DNA from: Alphaproteobacteria bacterium
Lineage (GTDB): Bacteria > Pseudomonadota > Alphaproteobacteria > Rhodobacterales > Rhodobacteraceae
Length of the DNA: 64,000 nucleotides
Reading direction: 5' to 3'
Assembly (NCBI GenBank): GCA_030425925.1
Contig: JAUHZO010000001.1
Coordinates: 391,945-455,944 of the forward strand
Positions 50,596 to 58,856 of this stretch are shown here, piece by piece. The notes under the pieces are model-generated. The model was not told the DNA's origin. It saw nothing but the letters and a program-made list of their open reading frames with translations, and did not search any database. Made by a program: the position numbers and the translations under genes. The first letter of the stretch is position 1. Each line of letters starts with the position of its first letter.

Positions 50596-51285
50596 ATGTT
50601 CGAGAACCGTTTCCAGGGCCGCAAGGCCATCGTCACCGGCGGCGCGTCGGGCATCGGCGCGGGCATCGCCGCGCGGCTGAGCGCCGAAGGGGCAGAGGTG
50701 ATCCGCTGGGACCTCGCCCCCGGCGGACGGCAGATCGACGTCACCGACGCCGAAGCCGTATCTGCCGCCATGGTCGAAGACGCCCCCGACATCCTGGTCT
50801 GCTCTGCCGGGATCACCGGCCCGAACCAGACCACCTGGGAGTACAGCCCCGAAGACTGGCGGCGGGTCTTTGACCTGAACGTGCATGGCCTGTTCTACTG
50901 CAACCGCGCCGCCGCCCCCGTGATGAAGGACAAGGGCTGGGGCCGGATCGTCAACATCGCCTCCATCGCGGGCAAGGAGGGCAACCCAAACGCCTCGGCC
51001 TATTCCGCGTCCAAGGCGGCCGTCATCGGGTTGACCAAGTCGCTGGGCAAGGAACTGGCCACCACGGGTGTGACCGTCAACGCCATAGCGCCGGCGGCGG
51101 TGCACACCGCGATCTTTGACCAGATGACCGAAGAGCACATCGCCTTCATGAAATCCAAGATCCCCATGGGCCGTTTCGGCACGGTGGAGGAGATCGCCGC
51201 GATGGCCTGCTGGATCGCCTCGGACGAGGGCTCGTTTGCCACCGGTTTCTGCTTTGACCAGTCCGGCGGGCGGGCCACCTACTGA
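50596..51285 (+). CDS. Short-chain dehydrogenase/reductase
   Basis: A 229-residue classical SDR: TGGASGIGAGIA coenzyme motif, NIASIAGKEG with catalytic Ser, and YSASKAA with Tyr/Lys. A strong Shine-Dalgarno (AAGGAGG) precedes the ATG, 10 bases after the ALDH gene. The substrate is unknown; likely a hydroxy- or keto-acid or alcohol. Confidence 0.95.
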   Translation: MFENRFQGRKAIVTGGASGIGAGIAARLSAEGAEVIRWDLAPGGRQIDVTDAEAVSAAMVEDAPDILVCSAGITGPNQTTWEYSPEDWRRVFDLNVHGLFYCNRAAAPVMKDKGWGRIVNIASIAGKEGNPNASAYSASKAAVIGLTKSLGKELATTGVTVNAIAPAAVHTAIFDQMTEEHIAFMKSKIPMGRFGTVEEIAAMACWIASDEGSFATGFCFDQSGGRATY

Positions 51286-51398
51286 CACAAGGCTGCCCCG
51301 GCGGTAAGGTATATCCCCCTTGAGGCGCGGTCTGCGGGGGCATAGTCTTGCAGGAAACGCCGCCCCACCTGCGGTCGCGGCCCGCCGGAGCATCGGCC

Positions 51399-51941
51399 AT
51401 GAGCAAACCTGTTGTCTTTCTCGTGCTTGTCGCGCTGGCCATTCTGGCGGCCGGCCTGTTCGGCGCGTTGCACAATCAGCTCAGCTATTCCGTCGGGGCC
51501 AGCTATTTTCACGATCTGAAATTCGCGCAGTTCGGCATTTCGGAGACGATGCAGAACCGGCTGGGGGCTGCGTCGGTGGGCTGGCAGGCCAGCTGGTGGA
51601 TGGGTCTGGTCGTCGGCACCCCGGCCTTTGCTCTTGGCCTCGTGGCGATCCGTCACCCGACGCGCTACCTGCTGGCCGGGATGAGCGCGATGGCCGCGGT
51701 GGTGTGCGTGGTGCTGCTGTTTGCCATGGGCGGGCTGGTGCTGGGCATGATCGCCCCGGGCTTTGCGCATCAGCTGCCGCTGCCCGACGGCGTGACCGAC
51801 ACCGAAAGCTTTCTGCGCGCGGCGCTGATGCACGAGGCGGCGTATTACGGCGGGTTCGCCGGGATCCTGGTCGCGCTCTGGGCGGTCTGGCAGGGCCGGC
51901 GCGCGGAACGGATGGCATTCGAGGAGGAGACGGGCGAATGA
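51399..51941 (+). CDS. Four-helix membrane protein of unknown function
   Basis: A 180-residue membrane protein with hydrophobic stretches VVFLVLVALAILAAGLFGAL, WWMGLVVGTPAFALGLVAI, YLLAGMSAMAAVVCVVLLFAMGGLVLGMI and YYGGFAGILVALWAVW. The segments between carry LSYSVGASYFHDLKFAQFG and PDGVTDTESFLRAALMHEA. It overlaps the downstream SDR by four bases, so it belongs to the cluster. No family is recognised. A TTG at 51348 in frame is an alternative start. Confidence 0.7.
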   Translation: MSKPVVFLVLVALAILAAGLFGALHNQLSYSVGASYFHDLKFAQFGISETMQNRLGAASVGWQASWWMGLVVGTPAFALGLVAIRHPTRYLLAGMSAMAAVVCVVLLFAMGGLVLGMIAPGFAHQLPLPDGVTDTESFLRAALMHEAAYYGGFAGILVALWAVWQGRRAERMAFEEETGE

Positions 51942-52678
51942 GACTGGCAGGCAAGACGGCAATCGTCACCGGTGCGGGGTCGGGCTTTGGGCAGGGCATT
52001 GCGGCGCGGTTCGTGCGCGAGGGCGCGCAGGTGATCTTTGCCGACATCAATGCCGAGGCGGCCGAGGCGGCGGCCGCGGCGCATGGCGGCACGGCCTGCC
52101 ATGCCGATGTCGCCGATGGAGACAGCGTGGCGGCGATGATCGCGTGGGCGATCGAGGCGATGGGTCAGGTCGACATCCTGGTGAACAATGCCGGCGTGAC
52201 CCACCTGCCCGCCCCGATGGAAGAGGTGAGCGAGGCGGATTTCGACCGGGTTCTGGCGGTGAACTGCAAGTCGGTCTATCTGACCGCGCGCGCGTTGGTG
52301 CCGCACATGAAGGCGCGCGGTACGGGCGCGATCCTCAACATCGCTTCGACCGCCGGTGTCTCGCCGCGCCCGCGCCTGAACTGGTACAACGCGTCCAAGG
52401 GCTGGATGATCACGGCGACGCGGGCGATGGCGGTGGAACTGGCACCTGCGGGCATCCGGGTGAACGCGCTGAACCCGGTGGCGGGGGAAACGCCGCTGCT
52501 GAAAAGCTTCATGGGCGAGGACACGCCGGAGATCCGAGCGAAATTCCTCTCGACCATTCCGCTGGGTCGCTTTTCGACGCCCGAAGACCTCGCCAATGCC
52601 GCGCTTTACCTGTGCTCGGACGAGGCCAGCATGGTGACCGGCGTCTGCATGGAGGTCGATGGCGGGCGCTGCATCTAG
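51938..52678 (+). CDS. Short-chain dehydrogenase/reductase
   Basis: A 246-residue classical SDR with TGAGSGFGQGIA, NNAGVTH, NIASTAG (catalytic Ser) and WYNASKGWM (Tyr/Lys). The end, GVCMEVDGGRCI, is typical. The type resembles 3-hydroxyacid or glucose dehydrogenases. The ATGA overlap with the preceding membrane-protein gene links it to that gene. Confidence 0.95.
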   Translation: MRLAGKTAIVTGAGSGFGQGIAARFVREGAQVIFADINAEAAEAAAAAHGGTACHADVADGDSVAAMIAWAIEAMGQVDILVNNAGVTHLPAPMEEVSEADFDRVLAVNCKSVYLTARALVPHMKARGTGAILNIASTAGVSPRPRLNWYNASKGWMITATRAMAVELAPAGIRVNALNPVAGETPLLKSFMGEDTPEIRAKFLSTIPLGRFSTPEDLANAALYLCSDEASMVTGVCMEVDGGRCI

Positions 52679-52729
52679 GCGGGGCCTGCCCGATCTTTGC
52701 TTCTTCGAACCCCTGGAAACATCTCCCCC

Positions 52730-53935
52730 ATGGACCTGCCGCAAACCACGACCCCGCTGGACATCGTCATCGCCGGCGCCGGCATTGCCGGAACAAGCGC
52801 GGCCATCGCCTTGCGGCTGTCCGGCCACAACGTCCGCCTGCTGGAACGCGTCGCCGCCATGGCCGAGGTCGGGGCCGGTCTGCAGGTCAGCGCAAATGCC
52901 GGGCATGTCTACGCAGCGCTTGGCATGGGCGAGGCGCTGGTGACGCGCTCGGTGCCGCCTGACCAGTGGATCGTGCGCCTGGGCAAGAGCAGCGAACGGC
53001 TGACCGCCTTCGCACTGGGCCGCCCGCACCTGGAACAGCACGGCTTTCCTTGCTGCAACATCCACCGTGCCGATCTGCAAGACATCCTGCTGACACGTCT
53101 GGACGAGGTCGCGCCCGGGGCGCTTCACCTTGGCAGCGAAGTCACCGGCTATGACGAGGATGACCGCGGCGCCTCCGTGCGGCTGGCCAACGGGCAGAGC
53201 CTGCGCTGCGATCTGCTGGTCGCCGCCGATGGCGTCCGTTCCCCGATCCGCAGGCAGATCCTCGGGCCGGACCGGCCCGAATATTCCGGCAACATCGCCT
53301 GGCGTTCGGTCATTCCGGCAGAGCGGCTGCCGCGCGATTTCATGGCCGACGATCACGCCGCGTGGGTCGGTCCGGGACGGCACATGATCATGTACTGGCT
53401 GCGCAACCGCGAGCTGCTGAACGTGGTCGGCCTGGTCGAAAGCGACATCGACGCCGAGGAAAGCTGGACGGTGCAGGCGGACTGGCACGAGTTCAAACGC
53501 GATTTCGAAGGCTGGCACGCGGACGTGCAGACGGTGATCGACGCCTCGGACCGCGACACCTGCTACCGCTGGGCGCTCAACATCCGGCAGCCGGTCCACA
53601 ACTGGCGTTCGGAACGGGCGGTGCTGATCGGCGACGCCGCGCATCCGATGCTGCCCTATCTTGCGCAGGGCGCTGCGGCGGCGGTGGAGGATGCGGCGAT
53701 CCTGATGCGCGTGCTGGCCGATCCGGGCGATGTCCCGGCAGCGCTGGAGCGCTTCCAGAAGACCCGCACGCCCCGCGCCGCCCGCGTGGTCGAAAGTGCC
53801 AACCGGATGCGGCACATCAACCATATGAGCGACGAGGGTGAACTGCGCCAGGCCATCGCCAAAAGCGCGGACCTGTTCGCCGACCGCGACACCTGGCTTT
53901 ACAATTACAACCCGATGACCGCGCCTTTGGCCTAG
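52730..53935 (+). CDS. FAD-dependent aromatic monooxygenase (salicylate hydroxylase-like)
   Basis: A 401-residue single-component flavoprotein hydroxylase. The N-terminal GAGIAGTSAAI dinucleotide motif, LVAADGVRSPIRR (DG motif) and LIGDAAHPMLPYLAQGAAAAVEDA (GD motif) are all present. Relatives hydroxylate salicylate, 3- and 4-hydroxybenzoate or 6-hydroxynicotinate with NAD(P)H and O2. In the cluster it probably acts on the ring or on an N-containing intermediate. The substrate is not defined. Confidence 0.93.
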   Translation: MDLPQTTTPLDIVIAGAGIAGTSAAIALRLSGHNVRLLERVAAMAEVGAGLQVSANAGHVYAALGMGEALVTRSVPPDQWIVRLGKSSERLTAFALGRPHLEQHGFPCCNIHRADLQDILLTRLDEVAPGALHLGSEVTGYDEDDRGASVRLANGQSLRCDLLVAADGVRSPIRRQILGPDRPEYSGNIAWRSVIPAERLPRDFMADDHAAWVGPGRHMIMYWLRNRELLNVVGLVESDIDAEESWTVQADWHEFKRDFEGWHADVQTVIDASDRDTCYRWALNIRQPVHNWRSERAVLIGDAAHPMLPYLAQGAAAAVEDAAILMRVLADPGDVPAALERFQKTRTPRAARVVESANRMRHINHMSDEGELRQAIAKSADLFADRDTWLYNYNPMTAPLA

Positions 53936-54043
53936 GGCGATTGGCCAGCCCCGACACTGCCTCCTTGCGGCGCGCGGCAAGAGCGTGTCTGCTGCCGAGA
54001 GTTGCCCCCAAGACGGCAGAAACCCCAAGACAACAGGCCCGCC

Positions 54044-55054
54044 ATGCGCCCCGGACCCCTCAACCTGATCACGGACATCGCAGGCCTGCGGGTCGGCAAC
54101 GCATCGGACGACCGGATCAAGACGGGCACGACCGTGCTGACGGCAGACGGCCCGCTGACCGCCTCCGTCGCCGTCATGGGCGGTGCGCCCGGCACGCGCG
54201 AGACCGATCTGCTGGCCCCGGACAAATCCGTCAGCGAGGTTCATGCGCTGGTCCTGTCGGGCGGCAGCGCCTTCGGACTGGCCGCGGCGCAGGGCGTGAT
54301 GGACGCGCTGCACCGCGCGGGCAAGGGTGTCGCCATCGGCCCGGCCCGCGTGCCGATTGTCCCGGCGGCCATCATCTTCGACCTGCTTAATGGCGGTGCA
54401 AAGGACTGGGGTCTCAATCCGTACCCGGCCCTGGGTGCCACGGCGTTGAAGACCGCCGCGGCGCAGTTCGATCTTGGCAGCGTCGGCGCGGGCACCGGCG
54501 CACTTTCGGCGATGCACAAGGGCGGGCTGGGCTCGGCCAGCGTTGTGCTTGACGACGGGATCACCGTGGGCGCGCTGGTTGTCGCCAACCCGCTGGGGTC
54601 TGTCACCACGCCCTCGGGCTGCCATTTCTGGGCGGCCCCGTTCGAGATGGACGACGAGTTCGGCGGGCTGGGCCCCGATCCGGCCAGGGGCTTCCACAAG
54701 CTGCCGCCCAGCCGCAAGGCGCAGGCCATGGCGACGCAGGCGGGCAATACAACCATCGCCATCGTCGCCACCGATGCGGCGCTGACCAAGGCGCAGTGCC
54801 ACCGCATGGCGGTGGCCGCCCATGACGGGATGGCCCGCGCGATCGTGCCTGCGCATACGCCAATGGACGGCGATCTGGTTTTTGCCGCCGCCACCGGAGG
54901 CCGCCCGCTTGAGGCGCCGGACCTGCAGATGGCATGGATCGGCCACGCCGCCAGCCTCTGCCTGTGCCGCGCCATTGCCCGGGCGGTGTGGGAGGCCACC
55001 CCCGCCCCAGGCGATCTCCTGCCAACCCTGCGCGAGGACCTGGACCATGCCTGA
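54044..55054 (+). CDS. P1-family (DmpA/NylC-like) autoprocessing amidohydrolase
   Basis: A 336-residue Ntn-type hydrolase. It begins LNLITDIAGLRVGNASDDRIKTGTT, carries LSGGSAFGLAAAQG, GSVGAGTGALS, GLGSASVVLDDGITVGALVVANPLG and then AGNTTIAIVATDA, where the Asn235-Thr236 pair corresponds to the self-cleavage and nucleophile site of NylC (Asn-Thr) rather than Ser as in DmpA. The family hydrolyses amide bonds of D-amino acid, beta-peptide or nylon oligomer type. It overlaps the alpha/beta hydrolase gene by eight bases. Confidence 0.93.
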   Translation: MRPGPLNLITDIAGLRVGNASDDRIKTGTTVLTADGPLTASVAVMGGAPGTRETDLLAPDKSVSEVHALVLSGGSAFGLAAAQGVMDALHRAGKGVAIGPARVPIVPAAIIFDLLNGGAKDWGLNPYPALGATALKTAAAQFDLGSVGAGTGALSAMHKGGLGSASVVLDDGITVGALVVANPLGSVTTPSGCHFWAAPFEMDDEFGGLGPDPARGFHKLPPSRKAQAMATQAGNTTIAIVATDAALTKAQCHRMAVAAHDGMARAIVPAHTPMDGDLVFAAATGGRPLEAPDLQMAWIGHAASLCLCRAIARAVWEATPAPGDLLPTLREDLDHA

Positions 55055-55838
55055 ACTGCCCCTGGATGCGATCACCCTGCATTACGAAACCGCAGGCGAA
55101 GGCCCGCCGCTGCTTCTGGTGCCGGGCATGCTGAGCGACAATGCCTCATGGCTGCCGCTGGTGGCGCATCTGGAGGGCCACGTCTCGCTTGTGATGCCCG
55201 ATCCGCGCGGGGCCGGGCGGACGCGGCCCAAGGCCGCGCCGATCACGCTGGAAGCCCTGGCGCAGGACATGCTGGAAGTTATGGCGCATCTGGGCCATGC
55301 CCGTTTTGCGGTGGCCGGGCATTCGCTGGGCGGGCTGGTGGCGCTGGCGATGGCCGGTGCCGCGCCCGACCGGATCACCCGGCTGGCCGCGCTTGCCACG
55401 ACGCCACGGCCTTCGGCGCGGTTGCCCGCGCTGTTCCGGACGCTGCTGGCCATCCGCCGCGCGCCCGAGGGAGAGCGGCTGTGGGTCGAAGCGCTGTTTC
55501 CCTGGCTCTTTCACGACCGCTTCTTTCGTGACCCGCAGGCGGTGGCGGCGGCGGTGCAGGCCAGCCTGGACTACCCGCATGCGCAGGACGTGGCGGCCAT
55601 GGCGCACCAGGTCGACGCCCTGGGCCGGGTGAACCTGAAGGCCCTTCCAGAGCGTCTGGCGATGCCGGGCCGGGCGTTTCTTGCGGCAGAAGACGCCATG
55701 ATCGCGGTCGATCCGGCCCGCGCGGCGTGGAAGGCTCTGGGGGCAGAGGTCGAGATCGTGCCAAAGACAGCCCATTCGCTGCATTGGGACGCGCCGGAGG
55801 ACGTGGCGACGCGGTTGATGGCCTTCCTGAACGCCTGA
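55047..55838 (+). CDS. Alpha/beta-fold hydrolase
   Basis: A 263-residue alpha/beta hydrolase: nucleophile elbow AGHSLGG, acid in EDAMIAVDP region, catalytic His in KTAHSLHWDAP. The type is that of 3-oxoadipate enol-lactonases or aminoacrylate hydrolases. It is the last gene of the plus-strand cluster and is translated together with the P1 hydrolase. Confidence 0.93.
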   Translation: MPELPLDAITLHYETAGEGPPLLLVPGMLSDNASWLPLVAHLEGHVSLVMPDPRGAGRTRPKAAPITLEALAQDMLEVMAHLGHARFAVAGHSLGGLVALAMAGAAPDRITRLAALATTPRPSARLPALFRTLLAIRRAPEGERLWVEALFPWLFHDRFFRDPQAVAAAVQASLDYPHAQDVAAMAHQVDALGRVNLKALPERLAMPGRAFLAAEDAMIAVDPARAAWKALGAEVEIVPKTAHSLHWDAPEDVATRLMAFLNA

Positions 55839-55844
55839 CGGCCC

Positions 55845-56633
55845 TCAGCGCAGGCGCGGCGGTGTGTCGGGATCGCTGCCCGGCGGTGCTGCGGCGGGGC
55901 GTTCGGGCCGCACGGGTTCGGGCAGGTCAAAGCGCAGCCCAACTCGCGCCAGTTCCGCCGTCAGGGGATCGCTGTCGGGCAGAAAGGCCACGTCCAGCGC
56001 GCCGGCCTCGAGCCCGGAGAACACCAGCGCCTCGTTGATCGCCTTGGCCAGCGCTGCTTCGGCCCCGTCGAGCGCGCCGGTGATGCCCAGCAGATGACCC
56101 TGCGCGCCGTTGTCATAGACCACCTTGGCCAGGTAGGCGCGGCGGGCCAGCCCCCCGGCCGTCGCCAATCGCGCATCGAGCGCCTTCAGCAGCGGCTCGG
56201 GCAGGTCCCGCGGCGCAGCGAGGCGTTCAGGGCGCGCCTCGGCCTTTTCGGGGGCATGCTCCAGCGTGCCGGCCAGCCAGTCCAGCGCCTCCGGCGGCAG
56301 AAGCGTGGCCGAGGGGGCCACGTCGAGGTTCAGGGCCAGCCCGATCCCCTGCCCCGCCAGCATCTGCGCCAGCGCCCTGCCGGACAGCGCGGCATACGGC
56401 ACCGGGCGACCGGCAAAGGCGGACAGGCGCTCTTCGAGGTCGAAGGCCAGCACAAAGCGCGTTTCTTGCACGTCGAAGAGCTCGGGCGAGATGCTGTCCC
56501 CCACCGGTTCCGCGCCCAGCATCAGCACCAGTTCGCTGTTGGCCAGCCGGTCGTAGAAGCGCAGCCGCGCGGAATCGTCTCCGGGCGCGGCCTCCATCGC
56601 GGCAAAGGCGGTATCGAGCGGCGTGTCAGTCAT
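55845..56633 (-). CDS. SseB-like protein
   Basis: A 262-residue protein with an SseB N-terminal domain (ANSELVLML, FVLAFDLEERLSAFAG, PYAALSGRALAQMLAG, GLALNLDVAPS) and a C-terminal half (RRAYLAKVVYDNGAQGHLLGI... NEALVFSGLEAGALDVAFL). SseB-domain proteins have poorly defined roles. Upstream, the uracil-DNA-glycosylase-like gene overlaps it by eight bases. Confidence 0.85.
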   Translation of the reverse strand: MTDTPLDTAFAAMEAAPGDDSARLRFYDRLANSELVLMLGAEPVGDSISPELFDVQETRFVLAFDLEERLSAFAGRPVPYAALSGRALAQMLAGQGIGLALNLDVAPSATLLPPEALDWLAGTLEHAPEKAEARPERLAAPRDLPEPLLKALDARLATAGGLARRAYLAKVVYDNGAQGHLLGITGALDGAEAALAKAINEALVFSGLEAGALDVAFLPDSDPLTAELARVGLRFDLPEPVRPERPAAAPPGSDPDTPPRLR

Positions 56634-57210
56634 CCAGAACCTCCCGGACCCGCTGGCGCAGCACCGGCAGAAGCTCGGTCTCGAACCAGGGATTGCGTTT
56701 CAGCCATGCGGTATTGCGCCAGGACGGATGCGGCAAGGGGATCGCGTCGGGCAGGGTGTCGCGCCAGGCGGCGACGGTGTCGGTGACGCCTGCGCGCGTG
56801 CCCAGGTGCCATTTCTGCGCATAGCCGCCGATCAGCAGCGTCAGCCGCACCGATGGCAGCGCCGCCATCAGCCGGGCGCGCCAGGTCTGCGCACAGACCG
56901 GCGGCGGCGGCAGGTCCGATCCCTTGCGGTAGCCGGGAAAGCAGAACGCCATGGGCAGGATCGCCACGCGGCTTTCGTCGTAGAAGGTGGCCTTGTCGAC
57001 GCCCATCCAGTCGCGCAGCCGGTCGCCGGAGGGATCGGTGAAGGGTTTGCCGGAGAGGTGCACCTTCATCCCCGGAGCCTGCCCCGCGATCAGCAGGCGG
57101 GCACCGGCGGCCACACGCAGCACGGGGCGCGGGCTGTGCCGCGTTTCGGTAGCGGCAAAGCGCGCGGCGCACAGCGTGCAGGCGCGGATGTCGGACAAGA
57201 GGTCTTGCAT
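56626..57210 (-). CDS. Uracil-DNA glycosylase superfamily protein
   Basis: A 194-residue protein related to family 4/5-like UDGs. GQAPGMKVHLSGKPFTDPSGDRLRDWMG supplies the motif A-like region, LLIGGYAQKWHLG the central strand, and PLPHPSWRN the C-terminal motif B with catalytic-type His. The N-terminal DIRACTLCAARFA carries two cysteines, fewer than the four of iron-sulfur UDGs. It may remove uracil or have another base specificity. The start at MQDLL fits the family. Confidence 0.85.
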   Translation of the reverse strand: MQDLLSDIRACTLCAARFAATETRHSPRPVLRVAAGARLLIAGQAPGMKVHLSGKPFTDPSGDRLRDWMGVDKATFYDESRVAILPMAFCFPGYRKGSDLPPPPVCAQTWRARLMAALPSVRLTLLIGGYAQKWHLGTRAGVTDTVAAWRDTLPDAIPLPHPSWRNTAWLKRNPWFETELLPVLRQRVREVLDD

Positions 57211-57257
57211 GACACGCGACATAGCCTTGCAGGGGCGCGAAGGCACGCGCCGATCAT

Positions 57258-57315
57258 TTCGAGAGATGCCGAAATAACACTTGCCCGGCGGGCTTCATTT
57301 CGATACCTCTCGAAA
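57258..57315. promoter_or_regulatory. Possible ArsR operator, repeated TTTCGAGA/CTCTCGAAA motifs
   Basis: ATTTCGAGAGATGCCGAAAT and, 23 bases further, ATTTCGATACCTCTCGAAACAT. The two sites share a TTTCGA...TCGAAA-like pattern of inverted repeats in the leader of the ArsR gene, a usual place for autoregulation. Confidence 0.4.
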
Positions 57316-57316
57316 C

Positions 57317-57658
57317 ATGAAAATGATCGACTCACCCCTCCTCACCCTCGAAACCGCCGCGTCGAAATTCGCGGCGCTCGGCTCGGAACAGCGGTTGCAC
57401 GTGTTGCAGACGCTGGTGCGTGCCGGCGAAGACGGGCTGAGCATGGGCGCACTGGGGGAGAAATCCGGCATCACCGGATCGACCCTGACGCACCACCTGA
57501 AGATCCTCGCCGCCGCCGGGCTGGTCCGGCAGGAACGGCAGGGCCGCAGCATCATCTGCGCAGGCGCCGACTACAAAGAAGTGCACGCGCTGTCCGACTA
57601 CCTTCTGCGCCATTGCTGCGCGGACGCCACCACCGAAAAGGACTGCCCTCATGGCTGA
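57317..57658 (+). CDS. ArsR-family transcriptional regulator
   Basis: A 113-residue winged-helix repressor: SEQRLHVLQTLV, then the recognition helix region KSGITGSTLTHHLKILAAAGLVRQERQGRS. Cysteines at 81, 100, 101 and 110 (ICAG; RHCCADATTEKDCPHG) suggest metal or metalloid sensing. An eight-base overlap with the downstream permease links the two as sensor and transporter. An inverted palindrome (TTTCGAGAG..CCTCTCGAAA) just upstream at about 57258-57316 may be its operator. Confidence 0.92.
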   Translation: MKMIDSPLLTLETAASKFAALGSEQRLHVLQTLVRAGEDGLSMGALGEKSGITGSTLTHHLKILAAAGLVRQERQGRSIICAGADYKEVHALSDYLLRHCCADATTEKDCPHG

Positions 57659-58688
57659 TATCTCTTTCACCCCGGTCCGCCGCTGGCCACAGATTCGCGA
57701 GCGGATCTCCTGGGCCTGGGTGATTTCCTTCACCGCCCTGCTGATTGTCGCCGTGCTGGATGCGGCGAATTTCCTGCCCGTCGTGGCCTTTGCCACCGAC
57801 GCGCTGCTGGGCACGATGCCGTTCATCGTCTTTGCCGTCCTGGCCGTGGCCTACATGAAGGCCACCGGGGCGGAAACCCTGCTGGCCAAGGCCTTTGAAG
57901 GGCGCGAGGTGCGGATGATCTTTCTTGCCGCACTGCTGGGCGGGCTGTCGCCCTTCTGTTCGTGCCAGGTGATCCCGTTCATCGCCGCACTTCTGGCCGT
58001 CGGTGCGCCGCTGAGCGCGGTCATGGCCTTCTGGCTGTCCTCGCCGCTGATGGACCCGGCCATGTACACCATCACCGCGGCCGAACTTGGCTTTGACTTT
58101 GCCACCGCCAAGGTGTTCGTCGCCGTGGGCGTGGGCCTGCTGGGAGGGTTTGGCGTGATGCTGTTCAAGTCGAGCCCGGTCTTTGCCGACCCGCTGCGCA
58201 CGCAGCCCAAGGTCGGTGGCTGCTGCGGCGTGAAAAAGCCGTTCCAGGGCAAGCCGGTGTGGAAGTTCTGGCCCGAGGCGGAGCGCCGCGCGACCTTCCG
58301 CACCTCGGCCTGGGAGAACTTTACCTTCCTCGTGCAGTGGCTTGTGCTGGCCTATATCTTCGAAGCCGTGATGGTCACCTATGAAACGACGGCCTGGGTT
58401 GCGCAATACCTGGGTGGATCGGGGTTCGGCACGATCCTGATCTCGGCCGTGGTGGGCATGCCGGCCTATCTGAACGGCTATGCCGCGGTGGGCTTCCTGG
58501 GCGGGCTAGTCGAACACGGCATGTCGCCGGGCGCGGCCATGGCGTTCATGATCGCCGGCGGCGTCAGTTCGATCCCCGCCGCCATCGCGGTCTGGGCGCT
58601 GGTCAAGCCGCGGGTGTTTGCGGGCTATATCGGCTTTGCCGTGCTGGGCGCGATCCTCGCCGGTCTGGGCTGGGGCGCAATCGCCTGA
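57651..58688 (+). CDS. Membrane permease with cysteine motifs (metal/metalloid efflux type)
   Basis: A 345-residue permease of the YraQ/ArsP-like superfamily with about eight to nine membrane helices. GLSPFCSCQVIPF (C103, C105) and the cytoplasmic loop GGCCGVKK (C191/C192) are candidate metal or metalloid ligands, as in SO_0444-type and ArsP permeases. It is controlled by the overlapping ArsR gene. The substrate is probably an arsenic, zinc or copper species. Confidence 0.88.
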   Translation: MADISFTPVRRWPQIRERISWAWVISFTALLIVAVLDAANFLPVVAFATDALLGTMPFIVFAVLAVAYMKATGAETLLAKAFEGREVRMIFLAALLGGLSPFCSCQVIPFIAALLAVGAPLSAVMAFWLSSPLMDPAMYTITAAELGFDFATAKVFVAVGVGLLGGFGVMLFKSSPVFADPLRTQPKVGGCCGVKKPFQGKPVWKFWPEAERRATFRTSAWENFTFLVQWLVLAYIFEAVMVTYETTAWVAQYLGGSGFGTILISAVVGMPAYLNGYAAVGFLGGLVEHGMSPGAAMAFMIAGGVSSIPAAIAVWALVKPRVFAGYIGFAVLGAILAGLGWGAIA

Positions 58689-58718
58689 TCCGGCCGCGTC
58701 GGCCCCTCCACGATCCCG

Positions 58719-58748
58719 AACCCGGCTGCCCCGCAGCCGGGTTTCGTC
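58719..58748 (+). terminator. Rho-independent terminator of arsR-permease
   Basis: Stem AACCCGGCTGC / GCAGCCGGGTT (11 bp) with a CCC loop, then TCGTCTT. Confidence 0.8.
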
Positions 58749-58856
58749 TTGCCCGCCCATGGCCCGCCGCGACAGGCACTTGCGTCACCGCGTTGCCCTG
58801 CCCGTCACAATCCGTTAAGCCCGCAAGGACCGCGACCGGAAAATCACGAGGGGCCC

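Noticed and set aside
51845..55075. An open frame of over 1000 codons on the minus strand opposite the SDR/monooxygenase/P1 genes
   Set aside because: It crosses several certain genes on the plus strand and shows arginine/histidine-rich filler only.
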